Shown here: positions 1-6,285 of the stretch, piece after piece
Layout: each line of letters begins with the position of its first letter
Numbering within the stretch: the first letter of the stretch is position 1
NCBI GenBank assembly: GCA_020860025.1
Contig: JAJBVC010000077.1
Coordinates: forward strand, 1 to 12,625
From: Clostridiales bacterium
GTDB lineage: Bacteria > Bacillota > Clostridia > Oscillospirales > Acutalibacteraceae
DNA length: 12,625 bases
Reading direction: 5' to 3'
Translations under genes and position numbers: made by a program
The notes under the pieces: model-generated
The model's input: only the letters and a program-made list of their open reading frames with translations
The model's database searches: none
What the model was told of the DNA's origin: nothing

Positions 1-2
1 CT

Positions 3-77
3 GCTATATTTGCTGTCTTTTTCGTTTTTAGTATGATTATTTCATTATTTCTCGGCTTTTTTGGTTTTTCTTTTTGA
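3..77 (+). CDS. C-terminal end of a probable membrane protein (partial)
   Basis: An open frame enters from the left edge and ends at TGA 75-77, giving about 24 residues. They are almost all Phe, Ile, Val, Leu, Gly and Ser, as in a last transmembrane helix. The other two plus frames stop sooner. No family can be assigned from so short a piece, and the hydrophobicity may partly reflect the T-rich base composition, so this is a tentative call. Confidence 0.3.
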   Translation, partial: AIFAVFFVFSMIISLFLGFFGFSF

Positions 78-103
78 CTTTTTGTCGCACTGATTCCGAT
101 ACT
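74..103 (+). promoter_or_regulatory. Possible sigma-A promoter for the MNT-HEPN / K+ channel pair
   Basis: TTGACT (74-79) and GATACT (98-103) are separated by 18 bases, a moderate match to -35/-10 consensus. It would give a leader of about 55 bases before the start codon at 168. A TATAAT at 150-155 was also seen, but it overlaps the ribosome site and has no good -35 partner. Confidence 0.3.
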
Positions 104-167
104 GTTTATTTAAACATACTCAAAATCTATTAACCGTACCGTAAAATTTTATAATGGAGATTAAAGA

Positions 168-833
168 ATGATTGTGAATGAATTATACAACAAAATATCC
201 GACATCGGCAAAAAATATGATGCAAATAAAATCATTCTTTATGGTTCAAGGGCGAGAGGTGACAACCGGAAAAACAGTGACGTTGATATTGCAATTTTCG
301 GTATGACTAAAACGGAACAAAGCAAATTTACCGAAGAAATAAACGAGCTTCCTACGCTGCTTGATTTTGATATTGTATTTGTAAGTGATAATACAGACGA
401 AAATTTATTGAATAACATACTTAAAGACGGAGTTGTTTTAATGAGTAAATTAAGTGAAAAACTGCAAAAATTTTTACAGGCAATTCAGCGCTTGTCAGAA
501 GCTATAAACGAATATGACGAGAACGCAACCTCAACCGTCCGTGACGGCGTTATTCAAAGGTTTGAATTTTGTACCGAGCTTGCTTGGAAAGCAACAAGAG
601 AATACCTTTTAGACCAAGGATACATTGAAATAAACAGTCCTAAATCGGTTATGAAAAAAGCGTTTGCCGAGGGATTGATTACAGACGAAAATCTTTGGAT
701 TGATTTAATTAACGCAAGAAATATAACATCCCATATCTATGACGAGAATACAGCTGTTGAAATATTTACGGATATAAAAGAGCGTTATGCTTCGGCTTTT
801 CGCTCGCTGGCAGATAAACTGAGCTGTGAATGA
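168..833 (+). CDS. MNT nucleotidyltransferase-HEPN fusion protein (HI0073/HI0074-type, MntA-HepT-like)
   Basis: This 221-residue protein joins two domains usually encoded by separate adjacent genes. Residues 1-91 are a minimal nucleotidyltransferase: the GSRARG motif at 26-31, the metal-binding pair D38/D40 (SDVD), and a third acidic position at D66 or D68 (LDFD). Residues 92-221 are an all-helical HEPN domain of the HI0074 'nucleotidyltransferase substrate-binding' family, with RNITSHIY at 184-191, matching RX4HXY. In described MntA-HepT toxin-antitoxin pairs, HEPN is an RNase toxin and MNT neutralises it by AMPylating the Tyr of that motif; Y191 is the equivalent here. The start at 168 has GGAG (156-159) eight bases upstream. 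An in-frame ATG at 441 lies exactly at the domain junction with its own GGAG (429-432), so a separate HEPN product may also be made. The K+ channel gene follows within about 6-21 bases. The family is clear; TA activity of this fused form is inferred. Confidence 0.85.
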   Translation: MIVNELYNKISDIGKKYDANKIILYGSRARGDNRKNSDVDIAIFGMTKTEQSKFTEEINELPTLLDFDIVFVSDNTDENLLNNILKDGVVLMSKLSEKLQKFLQAIQRLSEAINEYDENATSTVRDGVIQRFEFCTELAWKATREYLLDQGYIEINSPKSVMKKAFAEGLITDENLWIDLINARNITSHIYDENTAVEIFTDIKERYASAFRSLADKLSCE

Positions 834-839
834 GAATAA

Positions 840-1589
840 TTGAGCAGGGATTTAATGAAATTTAAAAACAAACTTTTTGAAATAATTGAACCGTCCGAAA
901 ACGGCAGTAACAAGCTGAGTATATGCTATGACTTTTTTATAATCATAAGTATTATAGCAAGTTTAATCCCGTTAGCATTTAAGCAAGATACGCACCTTTT
1001 TCAAATAATTGATATAATAACAACAGTAATATTTATCATTGATTACATACTTAGGCTGATAACTGCAAATTTAAAAATCAAAAAAGGTGCTGTTTCTTAT
1101 CTGATTTATCCGTTTACACCGATGGCTATAATAGACCTGCTGTCAATACTGCCGTCGATTACAGCTGTAAACAGCGGATTTAAAGCTTTAAGATTATTAA
1201 AAATGTTTAGAGCCTTACGAGTTTTTAAAAGCTTTAAATTTTTCAGATACTCAAAAAATATTGATAGAATTGTTAAAGTCCTGAAAAAAGAAAGCAAACC
1301 GCTGATTGCGGTTCTCTTTATGGCAATATTCTATATACTATTCACAGCATTTATTATGTTTAATATTGAGCCTGATACTTTTGATAATTTCTTTCAGGCT
1401 TTATATTGGGCAACAATTTCTTTAACAAGCGTAGGTTACGGTGATATATATCCGACTACAAATATCGGTCGATTATTTACAATGATGTCCACGTTAGTTG
1501 GAATAGCCGTTATTGCTTTGCCAAGTGGCATAATAACAGCCGGATATATAGAAATTTTGCATAATGAACAAGATGAAAACGATAGATAA
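840..1589 (+). CDS. Voltage-gated potassium channel, six-transmembrane (Kv/KvAP-like)
   Basis: An integral membrane K+ channel subunit, expected to work as a tetramer. Helices are visible at about residues 29-47 (S1), 53-76 (S2), 91-107 (S3), 114-137 (S4), 152-176 (S5) and 209-237 (S6). S4 carries regularly spaced Arg/Lys (R118, K121, R124, R127, K130, K133, R136), the pattern of a voltage sensor. The pore loop has the K+ selectivity filter TSVGYGD at 196-202, and S6 has a Pro-Ser-Gly kink at 228-230. There is almost no cytoplasmic C-terminal domain, so no RCK/TrkA regulatory part is present. The listed start is TTG 840; ATG 855 with AGGGA (846-850) just upstream is at least as likely and would remove five residues without affecting S1. 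The gene directly follows the MNT-HEPN gene and is probably cotranscribed. Both look more AT-rich than the inositol genes. The family call is secure; the physiological role is unknown. Confidence 0.92.
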   Translation: MSRDLMKFKNKLFEIIEPSENGSNKLSICYDFFIIISIIASLIPLAFKQDTHLFQIIDIITTVIFIIDYILRLITANLKIKKGAVSYLIYPFTPMAIIDLLSILPSITAVNSGFKALRLLKMFRALRVFKSFKFFRYSKNIDRIVKVLKKESKPLIAVLFMAIFYILFTAFIMFNIEPDTFDNFFQALYWATISLTSVGYGDIYPTTNIGRLFTMMSTLVGIAVIALPSGIITAGYIEILHNEQDENDR

Positions 1590-1616
1590 TTCTTAAATAA
1601 AGTCGAATAGCAGAAC

Positions 1617-1650
1617 AAATCCCCTTGCGGTGTAATATTGCAAGGGGATT
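1617..1650 (+). terminator. Hairpin following the K+ channel gene (terminator-like; left inverted repeat)
   Basis: An 8-bp stem, CCCCTTGC (1621-1628) with GCAAGGGG (1640-1647), and an 11-base loop, starting about 31 bases after the K+ channel stop. The following tract is only ATTCC, so termination by the standard U-tract mechanism would be weak. The same sequence in opposite orientation follows iolE. Confidence 0.45.
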
Positions 1651-1693
1651 CCAGCGTGTAGAAAAAGTTAAATTACAGATTTCTACACGCTGG
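1651..1693. repeat. Perfect 14-bp inverted repeat with 15-base loop
   Basis: CCAGCGTGTAGAAA (1651-1664) is the exact complement of TTTCTACACGCTGG (1680-1693). It sits immediately inside the left 34-bp repeat. No T-run follows on the plus strand, so it is more likely a structural part of the element or of an RNA than a plain terminator. Confidence 0.75.
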
Positions 1694-1782
1694 CGGATGT
1701 TGAGAAAGTAGTCAGAATTAAGCATTTTGGGAGTGGGAGCTGTACGATGGTACTGCCCCCGAGCAAAAGGCTTAAAACGCTC

Positions 1783-1817
1783 AAAAGTGCCCAAAACATT
1801 AAGGTTTTGGCACTTTT
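1783..1817. repeat. Inverted repeat forming a hairpin with one bulged base
   Basis: AAAAGTGCCCAAAAC (1783-1797) pairs with GTTTTGGCACTTTT (1804-1817), giving 14 pairs with a single bulged C and a 6-base loop. The A-rich start and T-rich end make it a possible bidirectional terminator. It lies in the middle of the inverted-repeat element. Confidence 0.6.
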
Positions 1818-1908
1818 AAATTGTTGTTGGAATAAGATGACTTTTTTGTTATTAAAAGATAAAAGTAAGAAAGATACTTCTATTTTTACCATCTGAGCGT
1901 GGTTATGG

Positions 1909-1930
1909 CTGCTTTATCGACAGACTGAAA
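1909..1930 (+). repeat. Short dispersed repeat, copy 1
   Basis: CTGCTTTATC followed directly by GACAGACTGAAA. The same two blocks recur in the same order and strand at 12439-12466, separated there by six extra bases (TTTATT). Both copies lie downstream of a plus-strand gene. This copy overlaps the right 34-bp inverted repeat by two bases (1929-1930). Confidence 0.5.
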
Positions 1931-1962
1931 TCCCCTTGCAATATTACACTACAAGGGGATTT
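1928..1962 (-). terminator. Hairpin following iolE (terminator-like; right inverted repeat)
   Basis: Read on the minus strand, CCCCTTG and CAAGGGG form a 7-bp stem starting about 25 bases after the iolE stop, with a flanking U-G wobble that restores the eighth pair seen in the left copy. The tail is ATTTC, a weak U-tract. It probably marks the 3' end of the iol transcript. Confidence 0.45.
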
Positions 1963-1982
1963 ATTTCTATTATTTTGAAATT

Positions 1983-2882
1983 TTACAGTCCTGTATTTTC
2001 AGCGATATATTTTCTTGCTTTGAGAGCGTACTCAAACGGATTTGCTTTAGCAGGGTCTTGCTCTGCTTCAACTACAACCCAGCCCTCATATCCGCTTTCT
2101 GCAAGGATATCAAAAATAGGCTTGAAATCAACGTCGCCGTCACCCGGAACAGTGAAAACACCAGCTCTTACGGCATCAAGGAACGACATATGATTAGGTA
2201 CAACCAGATTATTATAAACGTCAAGGCGAACATCCTTGAGGTGAACGTGCTTAACACGATTAACATACTTTTTAAGCACAGGAATCGGGTCGATACCGGC
2301 AAATGTAAGATGACCCGAATCGAAAAGAAGATAAACTAAATCTGGGTCTGTAAGTTCCATAAGCTTATCAATTTCCTCAACGGTCTGAACACCTGTTCCC
2401 ATATGATGATGAACTGTGAAATACATACCCTTTGATTTAGCGTAAGCGCCCATTTCGTTAAAGCCTTTAACAACGGTTGCCCATTCCTCATCTGTATAAT
2501 ACGGCTTTTCGTCAAGAATCGACTTATCAAGACAGCCTTGAATTGAATTGCCCTGCTCCGATACTCCGACAACCTTAGCGCCGAGCTTATGAAGCTTATC
2601 GCAATGAGCCTTGAAAGCCTCTATAGTTTCCTCATAAGGCTTTGATGTCAGATATGATGAAAACCATGCGTTGCAGATTTGAAGTCCTCTCAGACAAAGA
2701 TATTTTTTTAAAACGTCGGGGTCGGCAGGATATTTATTTCCGATTTCCGAACCCATAAAGCCTGCAAGCGCCATTTCGCTTACGCACTGTTCAAATGTAT
2801 TTTCAGCACCCAAATCAGGCATATCGTCATTTGTCCAGCCGATTGGAGCAATAGCAAGTTTTACTTTGTTAGAATCAAGCAT
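1983..2882 (-). CDS. iolE: Myo-inosose-2 dehydratase
   Basis: IolE removes water from scyllo-inosose (2-keto-myo-inositol), the product of IolG, to give the trihydroxycyclohexane-dione that IolD hydrolyses. It is cytoplasmic and metal-dependent. The 299-residue product has the usual IolE length and is a TIM-barrel of the xylose-isomerase-like sugar epimerase superfamily. The N-terminus (IAPIGWTNDDMPDLG at 11-25, then SEIGNKYP at 45-52) is typical of IolE. Likely metal and catalytic residues are E46, the FDSGH segment (D188, H191), the HVHLKD segment at 212-217 and E272 near the C-terminus. The ATG at 2882 has GAAAGG 11 bases upstream. It lies 29 bases after iolD on the same strand and is the last gene of the iolG-iolD-iolE operon. 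Confidence 0.92.
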   Translation of the reverse strand: MLDSNKVKLAIAPIGWTNDDMPDLGAENTFEQCVSEMALAGFMGSEIGNKYPADPDVLKKYLCLRGLQICNAWFSSYLTSKPYEETIEAFKAHCDKLHKLGAKVVGVSEQGNSIQGCLDKSILDEKPYYTDEEWATVVKGFNEMGAYAKSKGMYFTVHHHMGTGVQTVEEIDKLMELTDPDLVYLLFDSGHLTFAGIDPIPVLKKYVNRVKHVHLKDVRLDVYNNLVVPNHMSFLDAVRAGVFTVPGDGDVDFKPIFDILAESGYEGWVVVEAEQDPAKANPFEYALKARKYIAENTGL

Positions 2883-2911
2883 TATTTATATTACCTTTCA
2901 AATGAATAGAT

Positions 2912-4765
2912 TTAATAGTCAAATGTTTGAGCAATATGCTTTTGCATATCGTCATAAGCAGCCGCTACGGTTTCACTCTTTGAAACCTCGGCAACTCCGA
3001 CTCTCCACCAGGACTCGAATCCCGGGGTCATCGTTTTTGGCAGTACCTTAATATCAAACAGGCAAGCCCTTGTCTGTTTTTTAGCGTCAGCGAGAGCGGC
3101 ACGAAGCTCGTCGGATGTACGGCAGGTGTATGCCTTTGCGCCATAGCCCTCCGCTATCTTTGCAAAATCGGGGTCGATTTCGTCACCGTCGAGCATACCT
3201 GTTACAGGATTTCTCGCACGGAAAACAGTACCGAATGTATCTGTACCCTGATTATTTTGCAGGTTTTCAATACAGCCCCAGCCCATATTGTCAAACAGGC
3301 AGACATTGATTTTAAGTCCCTCCTGAAGAGCGGTATAAAGCTCACTGTGACCCATAAGGAATGAACCGTCGCCGCAGAAAGTATAAACCTCAGAATCAGG
3401 CTTTGCAAGCTTAGCGCCGAGAGCGCCGTTTACCTCATAACCCATATTGGAATAGCCGTATTCCATATGATATGTACCTTTATTCTTAGGTCTGAAAAGT
3501 CGCTGCATATCGCCGGGAAGCGAACCTGCCGAGCCGAGAGCAATAGCGTCATCATCCATAAATTCATTGATTATTCCCAAAGCAAGCGTTTGGTTAAGTC
3601 CGCCGTCAAGCTCTGTAGTATAATACTCGTCAACAATAGCGTCCCATTCGGCTTTAGCTTCCGCAATTTCATTTTTATACTGCGTTTTATATCCGTCGCA
3701 GGAATCAATAAGCGCTGTAATAGTCTCTTTAGCGTCGGCAATAACAGCTTCTGCGTCCATTTTATAAGCGTCAAACGGACATACGTTAATTCCGAGAACT
3801 TTTCTGTCTTCATTAAAGAGCCACTTTGAAGATGTGGTGAAATCGCTGAAACGTGTTCCGACACCTATAACAAGGTCTGCGTCACGTGCAATAACATTGG
3901 CAGCCTTACCGCCTGTTACACCAATACCACCGAGATTAAGCGGATGCTTCCAGTCAATCATACCCTTACCTGCCTGAGTTTCACCGATAGGGATATTATA
4001 TTTTTCCGCAAATTTTTGCAGTTCTTCCTCAGCACCGCTGTAACGAACTCCGCCGCCGCATACGATAATCGGCTTTTTAGCATTTTTAATCATAGCCGTT
4101 GCTCTTTCAAGCTGAGCAGACGAAACGGGACGTCGGTCAAGATGCCATACCCTTTTAGCGAGAAAATGGTCGGGATAATCATAAGCCTCGCCCTCAACAT
4201 CCTGTGGCATTGCAAGGCAGACAGCGCCTGTATCGGCAGGGTCTGTAAGTACACGCATAGCGTTAATGCAAGCGGTCATAAGCTGTTCGGGACGAATAAT
4301 ACGGTCAAAGTAATGGCAAACGCCCTTAAAAGCGTCTGTTACGGTTCTGCCGTAATTGTCAAAAAATTCAGCCTGCTGCAATACAGGGTCGGGCTGACGG
4401 CAGGCAAAAGTATCGCCGGGAAGCACAAGCAAAGGAATTCTGTTTGCAGTCGCACAGCCGCAAGCCGTTACCATATTTGTTGCGCCGGGGCCGATAGACG
4501 AAACGCACGGAATAATTGCCTTACGATCCATCTGTTTTGCATAAGCGACAGCGGCAAGAGCCATATTCTGCTCGTTCTTGCCCTGATAGAATTTAAGGTT
4601 GTGACCGCCCTGCTCCAAAGCCTGACCTACGCCGACAACGCAGCCGTGACCGAAAATACCGAAAATTCCGCTTACAAACTTTGTTTCAACACCGTCACAC
4701 TCGATATACTGATTGTCAAGGAACTTAACAAGTGCCTGTGACATTGTAAGTCTTGTTCTTTTCAT
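2912..4765 (-). CDS. iolD: 3D-(3,5/4)-trihydroxycyclohexane-1,2-dione hydrolase
   Basis: IolD is a thiamine-diphosphate enzyme that opens the cyclohexane ring of the inositol intermediate to give 5-deoxyglucuronate. The 617-residue product has the three-part layout of ThDP enzymes: a pyrimidine-binding domain with the activating glutamate in KNEQNMA (E65), a central domain with VCGGGVRYSG (236-245), and a diphosphate-binding domain with GDGSF (465-469) and a closing Asn at 493. The frame is open upstream to 4888, but that extension overlaps iolG out of frame and is unlike IolD. I therefore start at ATG 4765, with GAGG nine bases upstream, which gives the normal N-terminus (MSQALVKFLDNQY). Only four bases separate the iolG stop from this ATG, so translational coupling is likely. 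The length is close to, slightly under, the ~640 residues common in Bacilli. Confidence 0.93.
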   Translation of the reverse strand: MKRTRLTMSQALVKFLDNQYIECDGVETKFVSGIFGIFGHGCVVGVGQALEQGGHNLKFYQGKNEQNMALAAVAYAKQMDRKAIIPCVSSIGPGATNMVTACGCATANRIPLLVLPGDTFACRQPDPVLQQAEFFDNYGRTVTDAFKGVCHYFDRIIRPEQLMTACINAMRVLTDPADTGAVCLAMPQDVEGEAYDYPDHFLAKRVWHLDRRPVSSAQLERATAMIKNAKKPIIVCGGGVRYSGAEEELQKFAEKYNIPIGETQAGKGMIDWKHPLNLGGIGVTGGKAANVIARDADLVIGVGTRFSDFTTSSKWLFNEDRKVLGINVCPFDAYKMDAEAVIADAKETITALIDSCDGYKTQYKNEIAEAKAEWDAIVDEYYTTELDGGLNQTLALGIINEFMDDDAIALGSAGSLPGDMQRLFRPKNKGTYHMEYGYSNMGYEVNGALGAKLAKPDSEVYTFCGDGSFLMGHSELYTALQEGLKINVCLFDNMGWGCIENLQNNQGTDTFGTVFRARNPVTGMLDGDEIDPDFAKIAEGYGAKAYTCRTSDELRAALADAKKQTRACLFDIKVLPKTMTPGFESWWRVGVAEVSKSETVAAAYDDMQKHIAQTFDY

Positions 4766-4769
4766 TGAT

Positions 4770-5783
4770 TCAAGCCTCGATTTCCGAAAGTTTAACAGGT
4801 CTGTGCTCAGCAACTGAAAGCTTTGCCGCCAAGCCAAGACGAAGAGCCTCCAAGCCGTCATAAACGGTCGTCTTTGTATCTTTATCATTAAGAACGCAGT
4901 CGATAAACTCTGTCATCTCATCTGTGAAAGACTGCATATATCTTTCAAGGAAGAAATAGAGCGGCTTATCTGTAACAGCACCGTTCTCATCAATAAATTC
5001 TACATTGGTAGGAGTATCGTTTGCAGCGCTTGCCTGACCTTTTTTGCCGAAAACTTCAAGTCTTTGGTCATAGCCGTACGCCGCTTTACGGCAGTTGTCA
5101 ATAACACCGATAGCACCGCTCTTGAATTTAAGAGCAACCAAAGCAGTATCAACATCGCCGGCTTCACCGATAGCAGGGTCAACCGTTACGGCTGCATTTG
5201 CATAAACCTCTTCAACCTCACCGCCGATAAAACGTGCCATATCAAAATCATGCACTGTCATATCAAGGAAGATACCGCCCGATACTTTAACGTATGAAAC
5301 CGGGGGCGGCTCCGGGTCACGTGATGTAATCTTAATTGTCTGAAGCTCACCGATTTTGCCCTTGTTTGCAAGGTCTTTAATCTGAGCGAAGTTATGGTCA
5401 TAACGGCGGTTAAATCCGATTTGAAGCTTAACTCCCGCTTCGTTAACTGCGTCAATTACAGCCTTGATTTTTGCTATTGTAAGGTCAACAGGCTTTTCGC
5501 AGAAAATGTGCTTGCCCGCTTTTGCCGCCTCGATTGCAATATCGGCATGAGTATCTGTTGAAGAACAGATTAAAACGGCTTTAATATCAGGATTATTTAG
5601 AATCTCGTGATAATCCTCATAGTAATTAGGTATGCCGAGTTCTTTTGCAACCTTCTCTGCTCCCTCAACATAAATGTCGGAAATTGCAACAATCTCCGCC
5701 TGAGGGATGTGGTATGTAATTGATTTTGCGTGTACCTGACCGATACGACCGGCACCTATGATGCCCACTTTGAGTTTTTCCAT
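4770..5783 (-). CDS. iolG: Inositol 2-dehydrogenase (Gfo/Idh/MocA family)
   Basis: IolG oxidises myo-inositol to scyllo-inosose with NAD+, the first step of inositol catabolism, in the cytoplasm. The 337-residue protein has an N-terminal Rossmann domain with GAGRIG (10-15) and the EKP motif (E96, K97, P98), then an alpha/beta substrate domain with FLDMTVHDFDM (172-182). K97, D174 and H178 fit the Lys/Asp/His catalytic set of this family. The start ATG at 5783 has AGAAAGG about ten bases upstream. It is first in the operon, followed at once by iolD and iolE, which supports inositol dehydrogenase over another Gfo/Idh/MocA activity. Related substrates such as chiro-inositol cannot be excluded. 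Confidence 0.92.
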   Translation of the reverse strand: MEKLKVGIIGAGRIGQVHAKSITYHIPQAEIVAISDIYVEGAEKVAKELGIPNYYEDYHEILNNPDIKAVLICSSTDTHADIAIEAAKAGKHIFCEKPVDLTIAKIKAVIDAVNEAGVKLQIGFNRRYDHNFAQIKDLANKGKIGELQTIKITSRDPEPPPVSYVKVSGGIFLDMTVHDFDMARFIGGEVEEVYANAAVTVDPAIGEAGDVDTALVALKFKSGAIGVIDNCRKAAYGYDQRLEVFGKKGQASAANDTPTNVEFIDENGAVTDKPLYFFLERYMQSFTDEMTEFIDCVLNDKDTKTTVYDGLEALRLGLAAKLSVAEHRPVKLSEIEA

Positions 5784-5829
5784 TTAACTATTACCTTTCT
5801 CATTTTTTTGGTATTTTAAAAAATTTTTA

Positions 5830-5854
5830 CTGAAGGGCAACACTGCTCCTTCAG
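5830..5854 (-). promoter_or_regulatory. Dyad / leader hairpin at the predicted iolG transcription start
   Basis: CTGAAGG (5830-5836) and CCTTCAG (5848-5854) form a 7-bp inverted repeat with an 11-base spacer. The predicted iolG transcript starts near 5852, so the dyad covers about +1 to +25. It could be a repressor operator, a 5'-end hairpin stabilising the mRNA, or, because TAAAAATTTTTT follows on the minus strand, a weak attenuator. Confidence 0.45.
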
Positions 5855-5858
5855 AATA

Positions 5859-5887
5859 ATGATAGCATAATCTTTTTCGTAATTCAA
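5859..5887 (-). promoter_or_regulatory. Sigma-A promoter of the iolGDE operon
   Basis: On the minus strand, TTGAAT (complement of 5882-5887) and TATCAT (complement of 5859-5864) are separated by 17 bases. The -10 matches consensus at five of six positions and the -35 at four of six. The predicted leader before iolG is about 70 bases. Confidence 0.55.
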
Positions 5888-5936
5888 CAAATTAAATGAA
5901 AGAAACGTAAATATTTTGTAACACTTAAGTAAAAAG

Positions 5937-5965
5937 TTGCAATCACGGAAAAATATATGTATAAT
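5937..5965 (+). promoter_or_regulatory. Sigma-A promoter of the TSCPD/glycosidase transcription unit
   Basis: TTGCAA (5937-5942) and a perfect TATAAT (5960-5965) are separated by 17 bases. The leader would be about 40 bases, with the strong ribosome site AAAGGAG at 5999-6005 ahead of the ATG at 6013. Confidence 0.65.
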
Positions 5966-6012
5966 ATAAGTTGTATAATAATAAAGCAGTATAAAACCAA
6001 AGGAGTTTTAAA

Positions 6013-6267
6013 ATGACATATACTTATAAGCCTGTCGGCGTATGCTCACAGCAAATAGTAATAGACGTTAACGATGACGAAACAATAAATAACGTACAGT
6101 TCACAGGCGGATGCCACGGCAATTTGCAGGGCATAGCCGCACTCGTTAAGGGCAAAACTCTTGACGAGGTTATATCGGCTCTCAAAGGAATTGATTGCAG
6201 AATGCGAGGCACATCCTGCCCCGACCAGCTTGCAAAAGCGCTTGAACAAATAAAAGAAGAATTTTAA
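6013..6267 (+). CDS. TSCPD domain-containing protein (TIGR03905-like)
   Basis: A small, soluble 84-residue protein. The C-terminal part contains the TSCPD motif (67-71) that names the domain, also found at the C-terminus of some B12-dependent ribonucleotide reductases. Four cysteines, C11, C34 (in GGCHGN), C62 and C69, could bind metal or form a redox site. Stand-alone members are common in Clostridia and have no established function. The start is fixed by AAAGGAG seven bases before the ATG. It is the first gene after the plus-strand promoter at 5937-5965, and the glycosidase begins 18 bases after its stop, so the two are very probably cotranscribed. Confidence 0.85.
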   Translation: MTYTYKPVGVCSQQIVIDVNDDETINNVQFTGGCHGNLQGIAALVKGKTLDEVISALKGIDCRMRGTSCPDQLAKALEQIKEEF

Positions 6268-6285
6268 TCTTATAGGAGTTTACTT

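Larger units (their letters stand above)
1617..1962. repeat. ~346-bp non-coding element bounded by 34-bp inverted repeats (MITE-like or duplicated 3' hairpin)
   Basis: The unit at 1617-1650 is repeated as its reverse complement at 1929-1962 with 32 of 34 bases identical; the differences are CG versus TA after AAATCCCCTTG. Each repeat is itself a palindrome (CCCCTTG ... CAAGGGG). Between them lie two more strong hairpins (1651-1693 and 1783-1817) and no gene. Terminal inverted repeats around a short non-coding core suggest a MITE-like element, but no target-site duplication is visible outside the repeats. A pair of copied terminators is the alternative. Confidence 0.55.
1590..1982. other. Convergent intergenic region, non-coding
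   Basis: This 393-bp stretch lies between the stop of the plus-strand K+ channel gene and the stop of the minus-strand iolE. Short open frames cross it on both strands, but none has a convincing ribosome site or a recognisable product. Most of it is occupied by the inverted-repeat element at 1617-1962 and its internal hairpins. Confidence 0.7.
5784..6012. promoter_or_regulatory. Divergent promoter region between iolG and the TSCPD gene
   Basis: A 229-bp AT-rich gap between divergent genes. It contains one good sigma-A promoter on each strand and a dyad near the predicted iolG transcription start. The arrangement allows a single regulator to control both transcription units, but no regulator gene lies in the window. 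Confidence 0.7.

Noticed and set aside
150..155. TATAAT just before the MNT-HEPN gene as a -10 box
   Set aside because: It overlaps the ribosome site and has no -35 partner at suitable spacing; TTGACT-18-GATACT upstream is a better candidate.
1510..1892. Minus-strand open frames of 69 and 94 codons in the convergent intergenic region
   Set aside because: They run through the inverted repeats and hairpins, lack ribosome sites, and resemble no protein family I know.
3944..4741. 265-codon plus-strand open frame opposite iolD
   Set aside because: It lies entirely within the well-supported iolD gene on the other strand and its composition is that of an antisense shadow.
4766..4888. N-terminal extension of iolD by 41 residues in the open frame up to 4888
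   Set aside because: It overlaps the end of iolG in another frame, does not resemble the IolD family, and ATG 4765 has a proper ribosome site and the family-like N-terminus.
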